52,598 nt of DNA from Rathayibacter tanaceti (GTDB lineage: Bacteria; Actinomycetota; Actinomycetes; Actinomycetales; Microbacteriaceae): contig NZ_LIIN01000006.1 of the NCBI RefSeq assembly GCF_001634385.1, forward strand, positions 1 to 52,598. Reading direction: 5' to 3'. Every line of letters starts with the position of its first letter. Within the stretch, counting starts at the first letter, position 1. A program made the translations under genes and the position numbers. Positions 39,109 to 46,326 of the stretch are shown in pieces. The notes beneath the pieces were generated by a model. That model had not been told where the DNA came from and did no database searches. It saw nothing but the letters and a program-made list of their open reading frames with translations.

Positions 39109-39987
39109 GTGACCCAGGTCCCGCCGAGCAGCGCGTACGCCTGCTACCGCCACCCCGATCGGCAGAGCTTCGTGCGCTGTCAGCGGTGCGGCCGCACCAT
39201 CTGCGGCGAGTGCCAGACGCCGGCCCCGGTCGGCGTGATCTGCCCGGACGACATGGCGCAGCAGCGCGCAACCGCTCCGCGCACCCGCAGTCCGCTCGTC
39301 TCGCGCGTGCGAGCGATGACCCGGGCCGACCAGCCGACGGTGACCTACGCGATCATCGCGCTCTGCGTCGTCCTCTGGATCCTCGAGATCCTCCCGTTCG
39401 TCGGCGGTCCTGTGATCAACGCGCTCCTGTACGCCCCCGCCTACACGCTTCCCGGCTTCGGCGCCGACTTCGAGCCGTGGCGGATGCTCACCTCGGTGTT
39501 CCTGCACAGCACCTCGCTCTTCTTCGTCATCCCGTTCCACCTCGTGCTGAACATGTACACGCTGTGGGTGTTCGGGATGGCCCTCGAGCGGATGCTCGGC
39601 CGCGGGCGCTACCTCACGCTCTTCCTCCTCAGCGGATTCGCCGGCTCGGTGGGCGTGCTGCTCCTTGCCGACCCGCTGACGCCGGTGATCGGTGCCTCCG
39701 GGGCGATCTTCGGGCTGATGGGCGCGTACCTGGTGATCCTCCGGCACCTCGGCGGCCAGGCCTCGCAGCTGCTCGTACTCGTGGGGCTCAACCTCGTGAT
39801 CGGTTTCCTCCCCGGGATGAACGTGGCCTGGCAGGCGCACGTCGGCGGCCTCGTGGCGGGTGCTCTGATCGGTCTGGTCTTCACCCGCACACGGCAGCGC
39901 TCGCAGCGGCGGTCACAGGACCTCCTGGTCGGGCTGATCGGCGTCGCCCTCGTGGCGATCACCGCGGGGGCGTACGTCCTGGCCTGA
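39109..39987 (+). CDS. Rhomboid family intramembrane serine protease with N-terminal zinc finger
   Basis: This 292-residue protein begins with a B-box-like zinc-binding segment: CYRHPDRQSFVRCQRCG, then ICGEC and VICPDD. A six-helix rhomboid core follows, with FHLVLNMYTLWVFGMALE, the serine motif VIGASGAIFGLMGAYLV and the histidine motif QAHVGGLVAGALIGL. Such proteases cut within membrane helices; the substrate is unknown. The start is GTG at 39109 with GGAGG upstream. It follows ppiA, as in several actinobacteria. Confidence 0.93.
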   Translation: MTQVPPSSAYACYRHPDRQSFVRCQRCGRTICGECQTPAPVGVICPDDMAQQRATAPRTRSPLVSRVRAMTRADQPTVTYAIIALCVVLWILEILPFVGGPVINALLYAPAYTLPGFGADFEPWRMLTSVFLHSTSLFFVIPFHLVLNMYTLWVFGMALERMLGRGRYLTLFLLSGFAGSVGVLLLADPLTPVIGASGAIFGLMGAYLVILRHLGGQASQLLVLVGLNLVIGFLPGMNVAWQAHVGGLVAGALIGLVFTRTRQRSQRRSQDLLVGLIGVALVAITAGAYVLA

Positions 39988-40069
39988 TCCGGCGGCCCAG
40001 GTGCGCGGTGGGACCCCGCGGCGTCCCGGATCTGCCGCGGGCTGGGGTGTCCGCGGGCTGGGGAGGAAG

Positions 40070-40254
40070 TTATCCACAGAGTTGTTAACACTGGGGAGAA
40101 CGAGGCGGGTGTCACCCGGAGCAGGACGGCGGGCGGGCGCGAGGGGGCGGCCGGACCAGCGTCAGGCCGCCGATCGCGGGCGTCGGCGTCTCCGATCGGC
40201 TCTGGGCCGTTCGGTCGCGGATCTCTCCACAGTAGTTTCCACAGCTGGGGATAA
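40070..40254. promoter_or_regulatory. DnaA-box-like cluster with an oriC-shared TGTTAACACTG element
   Basis: TTATCCACA (40070-40078, perfect) is followed by TTGTTAACACTG (40082-40093). Then come CTCTCCACA (40223-40231), GTTTCCACA (40235-40243) and TGGGGATAA (40246-40254, reverse near-box). The 11-mer TGTTAACACTG also follows a DnaA box in oriC (25926-25936). The site fills the gap between the rhomboid and PrmC-like genes, which converge here, so a promoter role is unlikely. Confidence 0.55.
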
Positions 40255-41061
40255 TTACAGCCGTGTAGTTCGCCGGCGGCGGGCCACGACCACCGTCGCA
40301 TCGCGATCGTCGTCACGGAGGACGGACGCACTGAACCCCGAGCCCTCGAAGGCGGCGGCACTCGCCCGGGCCTGACGCTCCCCGACCTCGATCACCACGG
40401 CGCCGTCGGGAGCGAGCCACTCCGACCCCTCGGCGGCGATGCGCCTGTGCAGTTCGAGGCCGTCCGGGCCACCGTCGAGCGTGAACCGCGGCTCGTGGAC
40501 GCGCGCCTCGGGAGGCATCAGGCTGATCGCCTCCGTCGGCACATAGGGCGCGTTCACGACCACCACGTCGATCCTCCCCCGCTCGTCCGGCGGGAGCGCG
40601 GCGAAAAGATCGCTCTCGACGACCGTGGCCAGCTCCTCGAGGGTCTGCCGCGCGCACGCGACCGCCGCGGGGGAGAGATCGGCGGCGAGCAGGCGCACGT
40701 CCGGGCGCTCCTCGGCGATCGCGCGGGCGATCGCACCTGCCCCGCAGCAGAGGTCGAGCACGGTCGCGCCCGGCCGCAGCAGCGGCAGAGCGGAGTCGAC
40801 CACCCACTCCGTCCGCACGCGCGGTACGAAGACACCGGGAGTGACCGGGACGCGCAGGCCCCGGAAGGCGACCCAGCCGAGGATCTGCTCGAGCGGTTCC
40901 CCTGCCTCGCGCCGGCACAGGAGGAGCTCCAGAGCGGAGGAGGACGCGGCCGCCTCCTCGAGGAGCACCGCTTCCTCCTCCGCGAAGACACAGCCGGCGG
41001 CGCGCAGGCGGGCCACCGACGACGAACGCCCCGTCGGCGGACCGGACGGGGCGTCGTTCAC
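40255..41061 (-). CDS. PrmC-related putative protein N5-glutamine methyltransferase
   Basis: This 268-residue SAM-dependent methyltransferase has VFVPRVRTEWVVDSALPLL, the SAM motif VLDLCCGAGAIARAIAEERP and LLAADLSPAAVACARQTLEE. The catalytic segment reads VVVNAPYVPTEAI, with NAPY instead of the NPPY that binds glutamine in true PrmC/HemK. This fits the PrmC-related actinobacterial subfamily rather than the release-factor enzyme itself, so the substrate is uncertain. It ends with TAA next to the DnaA-box cluster. The crgA stop lies ten bases upstream of its start. Confidence 0.85.
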   Translation of the reverse strand: MNDAPSGPPTGRSSSVARLRAAGCVFAEEEAVLLEEAAASSSALELLLCRREAGEPLEQILGWVAFRGLRVPVTPGVFVPRVRTEWVVDSALPLLRPGATVLDLCCGAGAIARAIAEERPDVRLLAADLSPAAVACARQTLEELATVVESDLFAALPPDERGRIDVVVVNAPYVPTEAISLMPPEARVHEPRFTLDGGPDGLELHRRIAAEGSEWLAPDGAVVIEVGERQARASAAAFEGSGFSASVLRDDDRDATVVVARRRRTTRL

Positions 41062-41071
41062 AACTGCGGGC

Positions 41072-41314
41072 TCAGCGCCAGCGGGTGGTCATCAGGAAGC
41101 CGATGAAGGCGATCCCGAACCCGATCAGAATGTTGAGATTGCCGAGATCGGGGATCGGCAGGATGCCCTGGCTCACGTAGAAGACGATGATCCAGATGAG
41201 GCCGAGCAGCATGAAGCCGAACATCACGGGCTTGAACCAGACCGGATTCGGTGCGTTCTCGCCGGTCCGGGCCTCGTCGCGCTCGGGCTTCGGGCTCTTC
41301 GTCGCTCGTGCCAT
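41072..41314 (-). CDS. crgA: Cell division protein CrgA
   Basis: This 80-residue membrane protein has a polar head (MARATKSPKPERDEARTGEN) and two hydrophobic segments: WFKPVMFGFMLLGLIWIIVF, then GNLNILIGFGIAFIGFLMTT. PVWFKP and the ending TTRWR are family hallmarks. CrgA connects FtsZ, FtsQ and penicillin-binding proteins at the septum in mycobacteria. The ATG is at 41314. It lies near the sortase and pabA genes, as in related genomes. Confidence 0.93.
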   Translation of the reverse strand: MARATKSPKPERDEARTGENAPNPVWFKPVMFGFMLLGLIWIIVFYVSQGILPIPDLGNLNILIGFGIAFIGFLMTTRWR

Positions 41315-41521
41315 GCCGACAACTGTACCCGGCGGAGGCTGGTGCCCGGGAGCAGGCCCGCGGCGCCCGACCGGGCCGGTCGCCGATCCGCGCGGTCCAC
41401 GGCGTGGATCGGCACGACTCCGCAGGACGGGTCGTGCCCTCACAGCGTTGCGGATCGCGAGTCGTCCACAGGGCGCCGAGGACCTCCGCGGCCGCGCGTG
41501 CAGCACGCCTAGACTCGTCGC

Positions 41522-42301
41522 ATGAGCGCCCAGAACACCGACGGGACGGCTCTGCGGCCGCGAGGGAAGCGGCGCAGAGCCCGCCCGGCCCGCCGCCTCT
41601 CGATCTTCGGAGTCGTCGGCGAGCTCCTGATGACGGCCGGCGCCCTCGTGCTCCTCTTCCTCGGCTGGCAGCTCTGGTGGAACGACGCGGTGATCGCCGG
41701 CCAGCAGACGACGCAGGCGGCCGAGCTGCGCGAGAGCTGGGGCGGCGCTGCTCCGCTCGACACCGCCGACACCTCGGCTCCCACCGAGCCGGTCGTCGCG
41801 ACCGCGGCGGCGCTCGACACCTCCTTCGGCAACCTCTACATCCCCCGCTACGGCGACGGCTGGGTGCGCACGATCGCCGAAGGGATCGACGCCGAGAACG
41901 TGCTCGACGAGGGCAGCATCGGTCACTACCCCGGCACGCAGATGCCCGGGCAGCAGGGCAACTTCGCGCTCGCCGCCCACCGCAGCGCGTACGGCGGCGG
42001 GATGCATCTCATCGACGAGTTCCAGCTCGGCGATCCGATCTACATCGAGACCGCCGACGGCTGGTACACCTACCGTTTCCGCAACCTCGAGTACGTGCAG
42101 CCCTCCGACGTCCAGGTGATCGATGCGGTGCCGTGGACGCCCGATGCCTCGCCCGGCGACCGTCTGATCACCCTGACCAGCTGCAACCCGCTCTACTCGA
42201 CCGCCGAGCGCATCATCGCCTACGGCGTCTTCGACTCGTTCCAGCCGCGCTCGGCCGGTGCCCCCGCCGAGATCGCCGGCTCGCTGGCTCAGGAGGGCTG
42301 A
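41522..42301 (+). CDS. Class E sortase
   Basis: This 259-residue protein has a basic N-terminus, a membrane anchor (VGELLMTAGALVLLFLGWQL) and an extracellular sortase domain. The catalytic triad residues are in FALAAHRSAYG (His), LITLTSCNPLYS (Cys) and TAERIIAYG (Arg). Class E enzymes anchor LAXTG-type proteins or build pili in actinobacteria. No sorting-signal substrate is seen in this window. The next gene starts three bases after the stop. Confidence 0.92.
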   Translation: MSAQNTDGTALRPRGKRRRARPARRLSIFGVVGELLMTAGALVLLFLGWQLWWNDAVIAGQQTTQAAELRESWGGAAPLDTADTSAPTEPVVATAAALDTSFGNLYIPRYGDGWVRTIAEGIDAENVLDEGSIGHYPGTQMPGQQGNFALAAHRSAYGGGMHLIDEFQLGDPIYIETADGWYTYRFRNLEYVQPSDVQVIDAVPWTPDASPGDRLITLTSCNPLYSTAERIIAYGVFDSFQPRSAGAPAEIAGSLAQEG

Positions 42302-42303
42302 GC

Positions 42304-42462
42304 GTGTACGCGGCGCTGTGGCGCCTCCTGCCGGGACCCTGGTGGGTGCGGCTCCTGATCGTGCTCGCCCTGGCGGCGGCGGTGCTCGTCGCGCTCGACG
42401 AGTGGGTGTTCCCGTGGGTGCAGTCGCTGGTGCTCGACCGGAACGTGACCGTCGGCTCGTGA
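42304..42462 (+). CDS. Small single-span membrane protein
   Basis: This 52-residue protein (start GTG, 42304) has one hydrophobic helix, WWVRLLIVLALAAAVLVALD, flanked by Trp and Arg. The C-terminus is WVFPWVQSLVLDRNVTVGS. It starts three bases after the sortase stop, and its stop overlaps the GTG of the next gene by four bases, which supports real translation. The family is small and conserved at this place in related actinobacteria; the function is unknown. Confidence 0.75.
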   Translation: MYAALWRLLPGPWWVRLLIVLALAAAVLVALDEWVFPWVQSLVLDRNVTVGS

Positions 42463-43079
42463 TCGCGGGTGCGGGCCTGCGGATCCTGGTGGTCGACAAC
42501 TACGACAGCTTCGTCTTCACGCTGGTCTCGTACCTCCGCGAGCTCGGAGCCGATGTCGACGTGGTCGAGGGAACGGAGTTGGGCGTCGACGGACTGCTCG
42601 CCCGCGCGCGGGGTGCCGACGGGGTCCTGATCTCGCCCGGACCGGGCCGACCGGAGGACGTCCCTGCCTCGGTGGCTCTGATCGGGCAGGCGCGCACTCT
42701 TTCGCAGCCACTCCTCGGGGTCTGCCTCGGACACCAGGTGCTCGTCCATGCCCTCGGCGGGCGCGTGCAGGAGGGGCCGGACCCGGTGCACGGGCGCACG
42801 TCGCGAATCCGTCACGACGGTGACCCGCTGTTCGCCGGGCTCCCCTCGGGCTTCGCGGGAATGCGATATCACTCCCTCCTGGTTGACCGCGAGTCCCTGC
42901 CGGGTGAGCTCCAGGTCATCGCTGTCTCGGAGGAGGGCATCGTCATGGGCGTGCGCCACCGTGAGGCTCCGCTCGTGGGCGTGCAGTTTCATCCAGAGTC
43001 AGTGCTGACCGAGGGCGGCCACAAGCTGATCGACAACTGGCTCGCCGACATCGCAGCGCGGAAACCGCCCGCGCGCTGA
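42459..43079 (+). CDS. pabA: Glutamine amidotransferase, anthranilate/aminodeoxychorismate synthase component II
   Basis: This 206-residue class I amidotransferase releases ammonia from glutamine for a chorismate-using partner. It has ILVVDNYDSFVFTLVSYLRE, LISPGPGRPEDVP, the nucleophile motif LLGVCLGHQVLVHALGG, and the His/Glu of VGVQFHPESVLTEGG. No TrpE- or PabB-like partner is next to it, so folate versus tryptophan use is unresolved; trpG is the mycobacterial name at this locus. The start is the GTG at 42459, overlapping the upstream stop. Confidence 0.9.
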   Translation: MIAGAGLRILVVDNYDSFVFTLVSYLRELGADVDVVEGTELGVDGLLARARGADGVLISPGPGRPEDVPASVALIGQARTLSQPLLGVCLGHQVLVHALGGRVQEGPDPVHGRTSRIRHDGDPLFAGLPSGFAGMRYHSLLVDRESLPGELQVIAVSEEGIVMGVRHREAPLVGVQFHPESVLTEGGHKLIDNWLADIAARKPPAR

Positions 43080-43437
43080 TCCCGACACGCCCGGGCATTC
43101 GATATCGAGTGTTCTGCCGGATCGATTTCGGGCCGCTTATCGCCCTCTTTATCGTGGCGAGAGTGTGAGAATGAGCGGTGCTCTGTGTACCCCGAACGGG
43201 GGTGGGAGTTCCGCGTCAGGTGGGGTGCAGAATCCGCCAATTGACGGGTAAGAAAGAGGGTAAGACTGATCCGTGCCGGACGTTCCCGCGGGGCGGCGGC
43301 GCTCAGTCCCCTGCACACCCCCCGATCAGGTGTCGTGATGTGACGGGTCCGAGGCGGCGAAGGAGACCCCTTCTCCATGCATAATCGGAGGGCGTCAGCA
43401 TGGGGACTGGCAGCGAGAGAGACTACCGGGGGAACAG
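43080..43437. other. AT-richer intergenic region upstream of the AraC-type regulator
   Basis: The segment 43095-43270 is clearly less GC-rich than its surroundings. It has the 10-bp palindrome TCGATATCGA (43099-43108) and a short CCCCGAACGGGG hairpin. It probably holds the regulator's promoter. No gene is recognised. Confidence 0.5.
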
Positions 43438-44427
43438 ATGGTCAAATCGATATCCTGGGCCTTTTCAGGTATTCGCGAGCTCGAGAACCTCGGGCCGCGG
43501 ATCGTGGCGAAGCCCGGAACAGTCCCGAGCATTTCCGGCTCGGGATTCGGCACGGGCGACCTCAGCGTCGTACTGATGACCGTCTCACCCCTGCGGATCC
43601 TCCGCGGGACCTGGGCGGGAGACGACACCTCGTTCCTGAACTTCACCTTCCTCATCGACGGCTTCGTGCGCATGGTCGCGCCGGAACGCACGGTGCTCCT
43701 GCGCCCCGGTTCGGTCTCGTACCAGCAGGGCAACACGACCTTCACGACCGAGTCGACGACGCCGGCCACCCTGCTGCACGTCTCGATCCGCGCCGATGAG
43801 ATGCGACGCTACGGCTTCGACACCGCGTCCCCCGTCCATGCGCTCGATCCCGACGCGCGCTCGACCCGGGCGGCTTACGCCTTCACCACGGCGTTCGCCC
43901 TTGCCGCGGAATCGGGAACCGGACTGCCCGGTGAGGGAGAGGTCACCGGCTTCGCCCACGTGGTCAAGCAGCTCCTGACGAGCGCATTCCTCGCTGCCGC
44001 CAGCGTCCAGCCTGGCACCACCAGTGTGCGGGCCGCGACGCTCGGTCGCGCTCGCACTGTGATCGACCGCACGCACCGCACTCCGCGCTGCACCCCGGAG
44101 GCGGTGGCCGACGCTGTCAACGTGTCGACCCGCTCCCTCCAGCGGCTCTTCGAGGACGCCGGTACCACGGTGGCCAGCGAGATCGAGCGGGCTCGTGTCG
44201 CGAGTGCGGTCGAGCTGCTGCGCCGTCGCCCGCGGGAGGTGCCCCTCGAAGCCATCGCCGCAGCATCCGGCTTCTCGTCCGCCGACCACCTCCGCAGGGC
44301 GTTGAAGCGCCGCGAGGGGCTCACTCCGAGCGACATCCGCGCTCGGACGACCCGACGCTCGAGCGACGCGACCCAGGGCGAGGTCGTGCGGCTGCAGCCT
44401 CCGCTCGCGGGAGTGCGCCGCGCCTAG
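43438..44427 (+). CDS. AraC-family transcriptional regulator
   Basis: This 329-residue protein has an N-terminal AraC-binding-like domain (LSVVLMTVSPLRILRGTWAG, FLIDGFVRMVAPERTVLLRP). A C-terminal AraC-type double helix-turn-helix follows: AVADAVNVSTRSLQRLFED, ARVASAVELLRRRP, and IAAASGFSSADHLRRALKRR. The inducer and targets are unknown. The ATG at 43438 has GGGGGAAC upstream. It sits between pabA and pknB, normally adjacent in actinobacteria, and is preceded by an AT-richer stretch, so it may have been inserted. It converges with pknB, 12 bases away. Confidence 0.88.
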   Translation: MVKSISWAFSGIRELENLGPRIVAKPGTVPSISGSGFGTGDLSVVLMTVSPLRILRGTWAGDDTSFLNFTFLIDGFVRMVAPERTVLLRPGSVSYQQGNTTFTTESTTPATLLHVSIRADEMRRYGFDTASPVHALDPDARSTRAAYAFTTAFALAAESGTGLPGEGEVTGFAHVVKQLLTSAFLAAASVQPGTTSVRAATLGRARTVIDRTHRTPRCTPEAVADAVNVSTRSLQRLFEDAGTTVASEIERARVASAVELLRRRPREVPLEAIAAASGFSSADHLRRALKRREGLTPSDIRARTTRRSSDATQGEVVRLQPPLAGVRRA

Positions 44428-44439
44428 CCCGCCCGTGGC

Positions 44440-46149
44440 TCAGCCCGCGCAGTAGCCGAGCTGGATGGTCGAGCCCTGGGGTACGTCCCCGGGGGCCCTC
44501 GACTGCGTGGTGATCGGCGGATTCGCGCGGGTCGCGTCGCAGCTCTCGTCAGGCACCTCGACCCCGACGAGCTGCAGCTTCTCGGAGGCGAGGGTCGCCA
44601 GCGCGCTGCTGAGGGAGGTGCCGACGAGGTCGGGCAGGGTGACCTGGCCGGACGAGACGACCAGGTCGATCGGAGTGCCGGGGGCGACCTGCTGGCCAGC
44701 TGCGGGAGAGGCGGACAGGACGACGTCTCCCGCCACGGTCGGTGAGTTCTCGCGCGTCTGAGACCCCTCGACGAATCCGGCCGCGGTGATCGCCTCGATC
44801 GCCTCGGCGAGCGTCTTCCCGGCGGTCTCGGGCACCGCCACAGGTTGCGGGCCCTGCGAGACGACGACGCGGATCACGGTCTCGGGGGCCACGATGGTGC
44901 CCGAACCGGGATCGGTCCGGATGACCTCGCCCTCGGGAACGCTCGTGCTGTACTCGGTGACCTGGCTCGGGACGAGGTCGATCGCCGTCAGTGTCTCCTG
45001 CGCGCTCTCGTAGGTGGTTTGCGTGAGCGAGGGGACCTCCCGCGACTGCGAGGGCAGGGTCGAATCGGGTTGCAGAGTCAGCACCCAGATCACCAGCGCG
45101 GCCACGATGACGGCGAGCACGACGATCGACGACCAGATCCAGAGCACCGGAGGGCGCCGCTGAGTGCGCACGATCGAGTTGTCCTCGGCCAGCTGGCGCA
45201 GGGCGAGCTCGGAATCGGTGACGCCGCCCTGGCTGCGGGCCGCGAAGAGCGAGGTCGTCAGCTCGTCGATCGGGCGGTGGTCGGGGAGGCGGCCGGCCGC
45301 GGCCTCGCGCAGGTCGTCGCGGAACTCCGCCGCGCCCTGGAAGCGCTCGTACCGGTCCTTCGAGAGGGCGCGCGCGACGACGGCGTCGAGGGCGGCGGAG
45401 ACGGTGGGGTTGATCGAACTCGGCGCCGGCGGCGTCTCGCTGACGTGCTGATAGGCGACGGCGACGGGGGTGTCGCCGCGGAACGGCGCGCGACCGGTCA
45501 GCAGCTCGAAGAGCACGATGCCGGCCGAGTAGAGGTCGCTCCGTGCGTCGACCTGCTCGCCCTTGGCCTGCTCGGGAGAGAAGTACGCGGCGGTGCCCAG
45601 GATCGCGGTGGTTTGGGCGACGGTCGCGGCCGAATCGGAGACGGCACGGGCGATGCCGAAGTCCATCACCTTCACCTGGCCGGAGGGGGTCAGCATGATG
45701 TTGCCGGGCTTGATGTCGCGGTGCACCACTCCTGCCCGGTGTGAGTACTCGAGGGCTGTCAGGATGCCCTCGGTGATGCGGACGGCCTCGTCGACCTCGA
45801 CGGGACCCTCGGCGATGACGTCCTTCAGCAGGCGCCCCTCGATGTGTTCCATGACGATGAAGGGACGGCGCGACTCGCCGCCGTTCTCGTCGACGGTGAC
45901 CTCCTCGCCGGCGTCGAACACGCGGACGACGGTCGGGTGCGACATGCGCGACGCAGCCTGCGCCTCCTGCCGGAAGCGGAGCCGGAACGCGGAGTCGGAG
46001 GAGAGGGAGAGCTTCAGCTCCTTGATGGCCACGGTGCGGCCGAGCCGTGTGTCCGTTCCGAGGTGGACCTCGGACATCCCTCCGCGGCCGAGGCGGGGCC
46101 CGACCTGGTACCGACCCGCGATCAGGCGACCCTCATCCGTCACGCGCAC
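44440..46149 (-). CDS. pknB: PASTA-domain serine/threonine protein kinase PknB
   Basis: PknB senses cell-wall precursors and phosphorylates growth and division proteins. The 569-residue protein has a cytoplasmic kinase (GRYQVGPRLGRGGMSEVHLG, VAIKELKL, HRDIKPGNIML, VMDFGIARAV, YFSPEQAKGE), a membrane helix (WIWSSIVVLAVIVAALVIWV), and three extracellular PASTA repeats starting near VPSLTQTTYE, VAVPETAGKT and VTLPDLVGTS. The last PASTA has a cysteine pair. The start is GTG at 46149 or 46143. It is the last gene of the fhaB-pstP-rodA-pbpA-pknA-pknB cluster, but a hairpin separates it from pknA, so it may have its own promoter. Confidence 0.96.
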   Translation of the reverse strand: MRVTDEGRLIAGRYQVGPRLGRGGMSEVHLGTDTRLGRTVAIKELKLSLSSDSAFRLRFRQEAQAASRMSHPTVVRVFDAGEEVTVDENGGESRRPFIVMEHIEGRLLKDVIAEGPVEVDEAVRITEGILTALEYSHRAGVVHRDIKPGNIMLTPSGQVKVMDFGIARAVSDSAATVAQTTAILGTAAYFSPEQAKGEQVDARSDLYSAGIVLFELLTGRAPFRGDTPVAVAYQHVSETPPAPSSINPTVSAALDAVVARALSKDRYERFQGAAEFRDDLREAAAGRLPDHRPIDELTTSLFAARSQGGVTDSELALRQLAEDNSIVRTQRRPPVLWIWSSIVVLAVIVAALVIWVLTLQPDSTLPSQSREVPSLTQTTYESAQETLTAIDLVPSQVTEYSTSVPEGEVIRTDPGSGTIVAPETVIRVVVSQGPQPVAVPETAGKTLAEAIEAITAAGFVEGSQTRENSPTVAGDVVLSASPAAGQQVAPGTPIDLVVSSGQVTLPDLVGTSLSSALATLASEKLQLVGVEVPDESCDATRANPPITTQSRAPGDVPQGSTIQLGYCAG

Positions 46150-46277
46150 GCTCCTGCCCTGTACTTCCGTGTGCCACGGCCCCGAGGGAGCCAGGGCAAG
46201 TGTACCTACGGGCCCCGGGTGTTCCCGGTGGGCGGCGCGGTGAGGGGCTCAGCCGCCCGATCCGGCGTCCGGTCACG

Positions 46278-46318
46278 CGATGAGGCCGCCCGGACCTCGC
46301 GGTCGGGCGGCCTCATCG
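46278..46318 (-). terminator. Perfect 15-bp hairpin between pknA and pknB
   Basis: CGATGAGGCCGCCCG (46278-46292) pairs exactly with CGGGCGGCCTCATCG (46304-46318) around an 11-base loop. It starts eight bases after the pknA stop in the minus direction. Confidence 0.8.
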
Positions 46319-46326
46319 GAGCGCGG

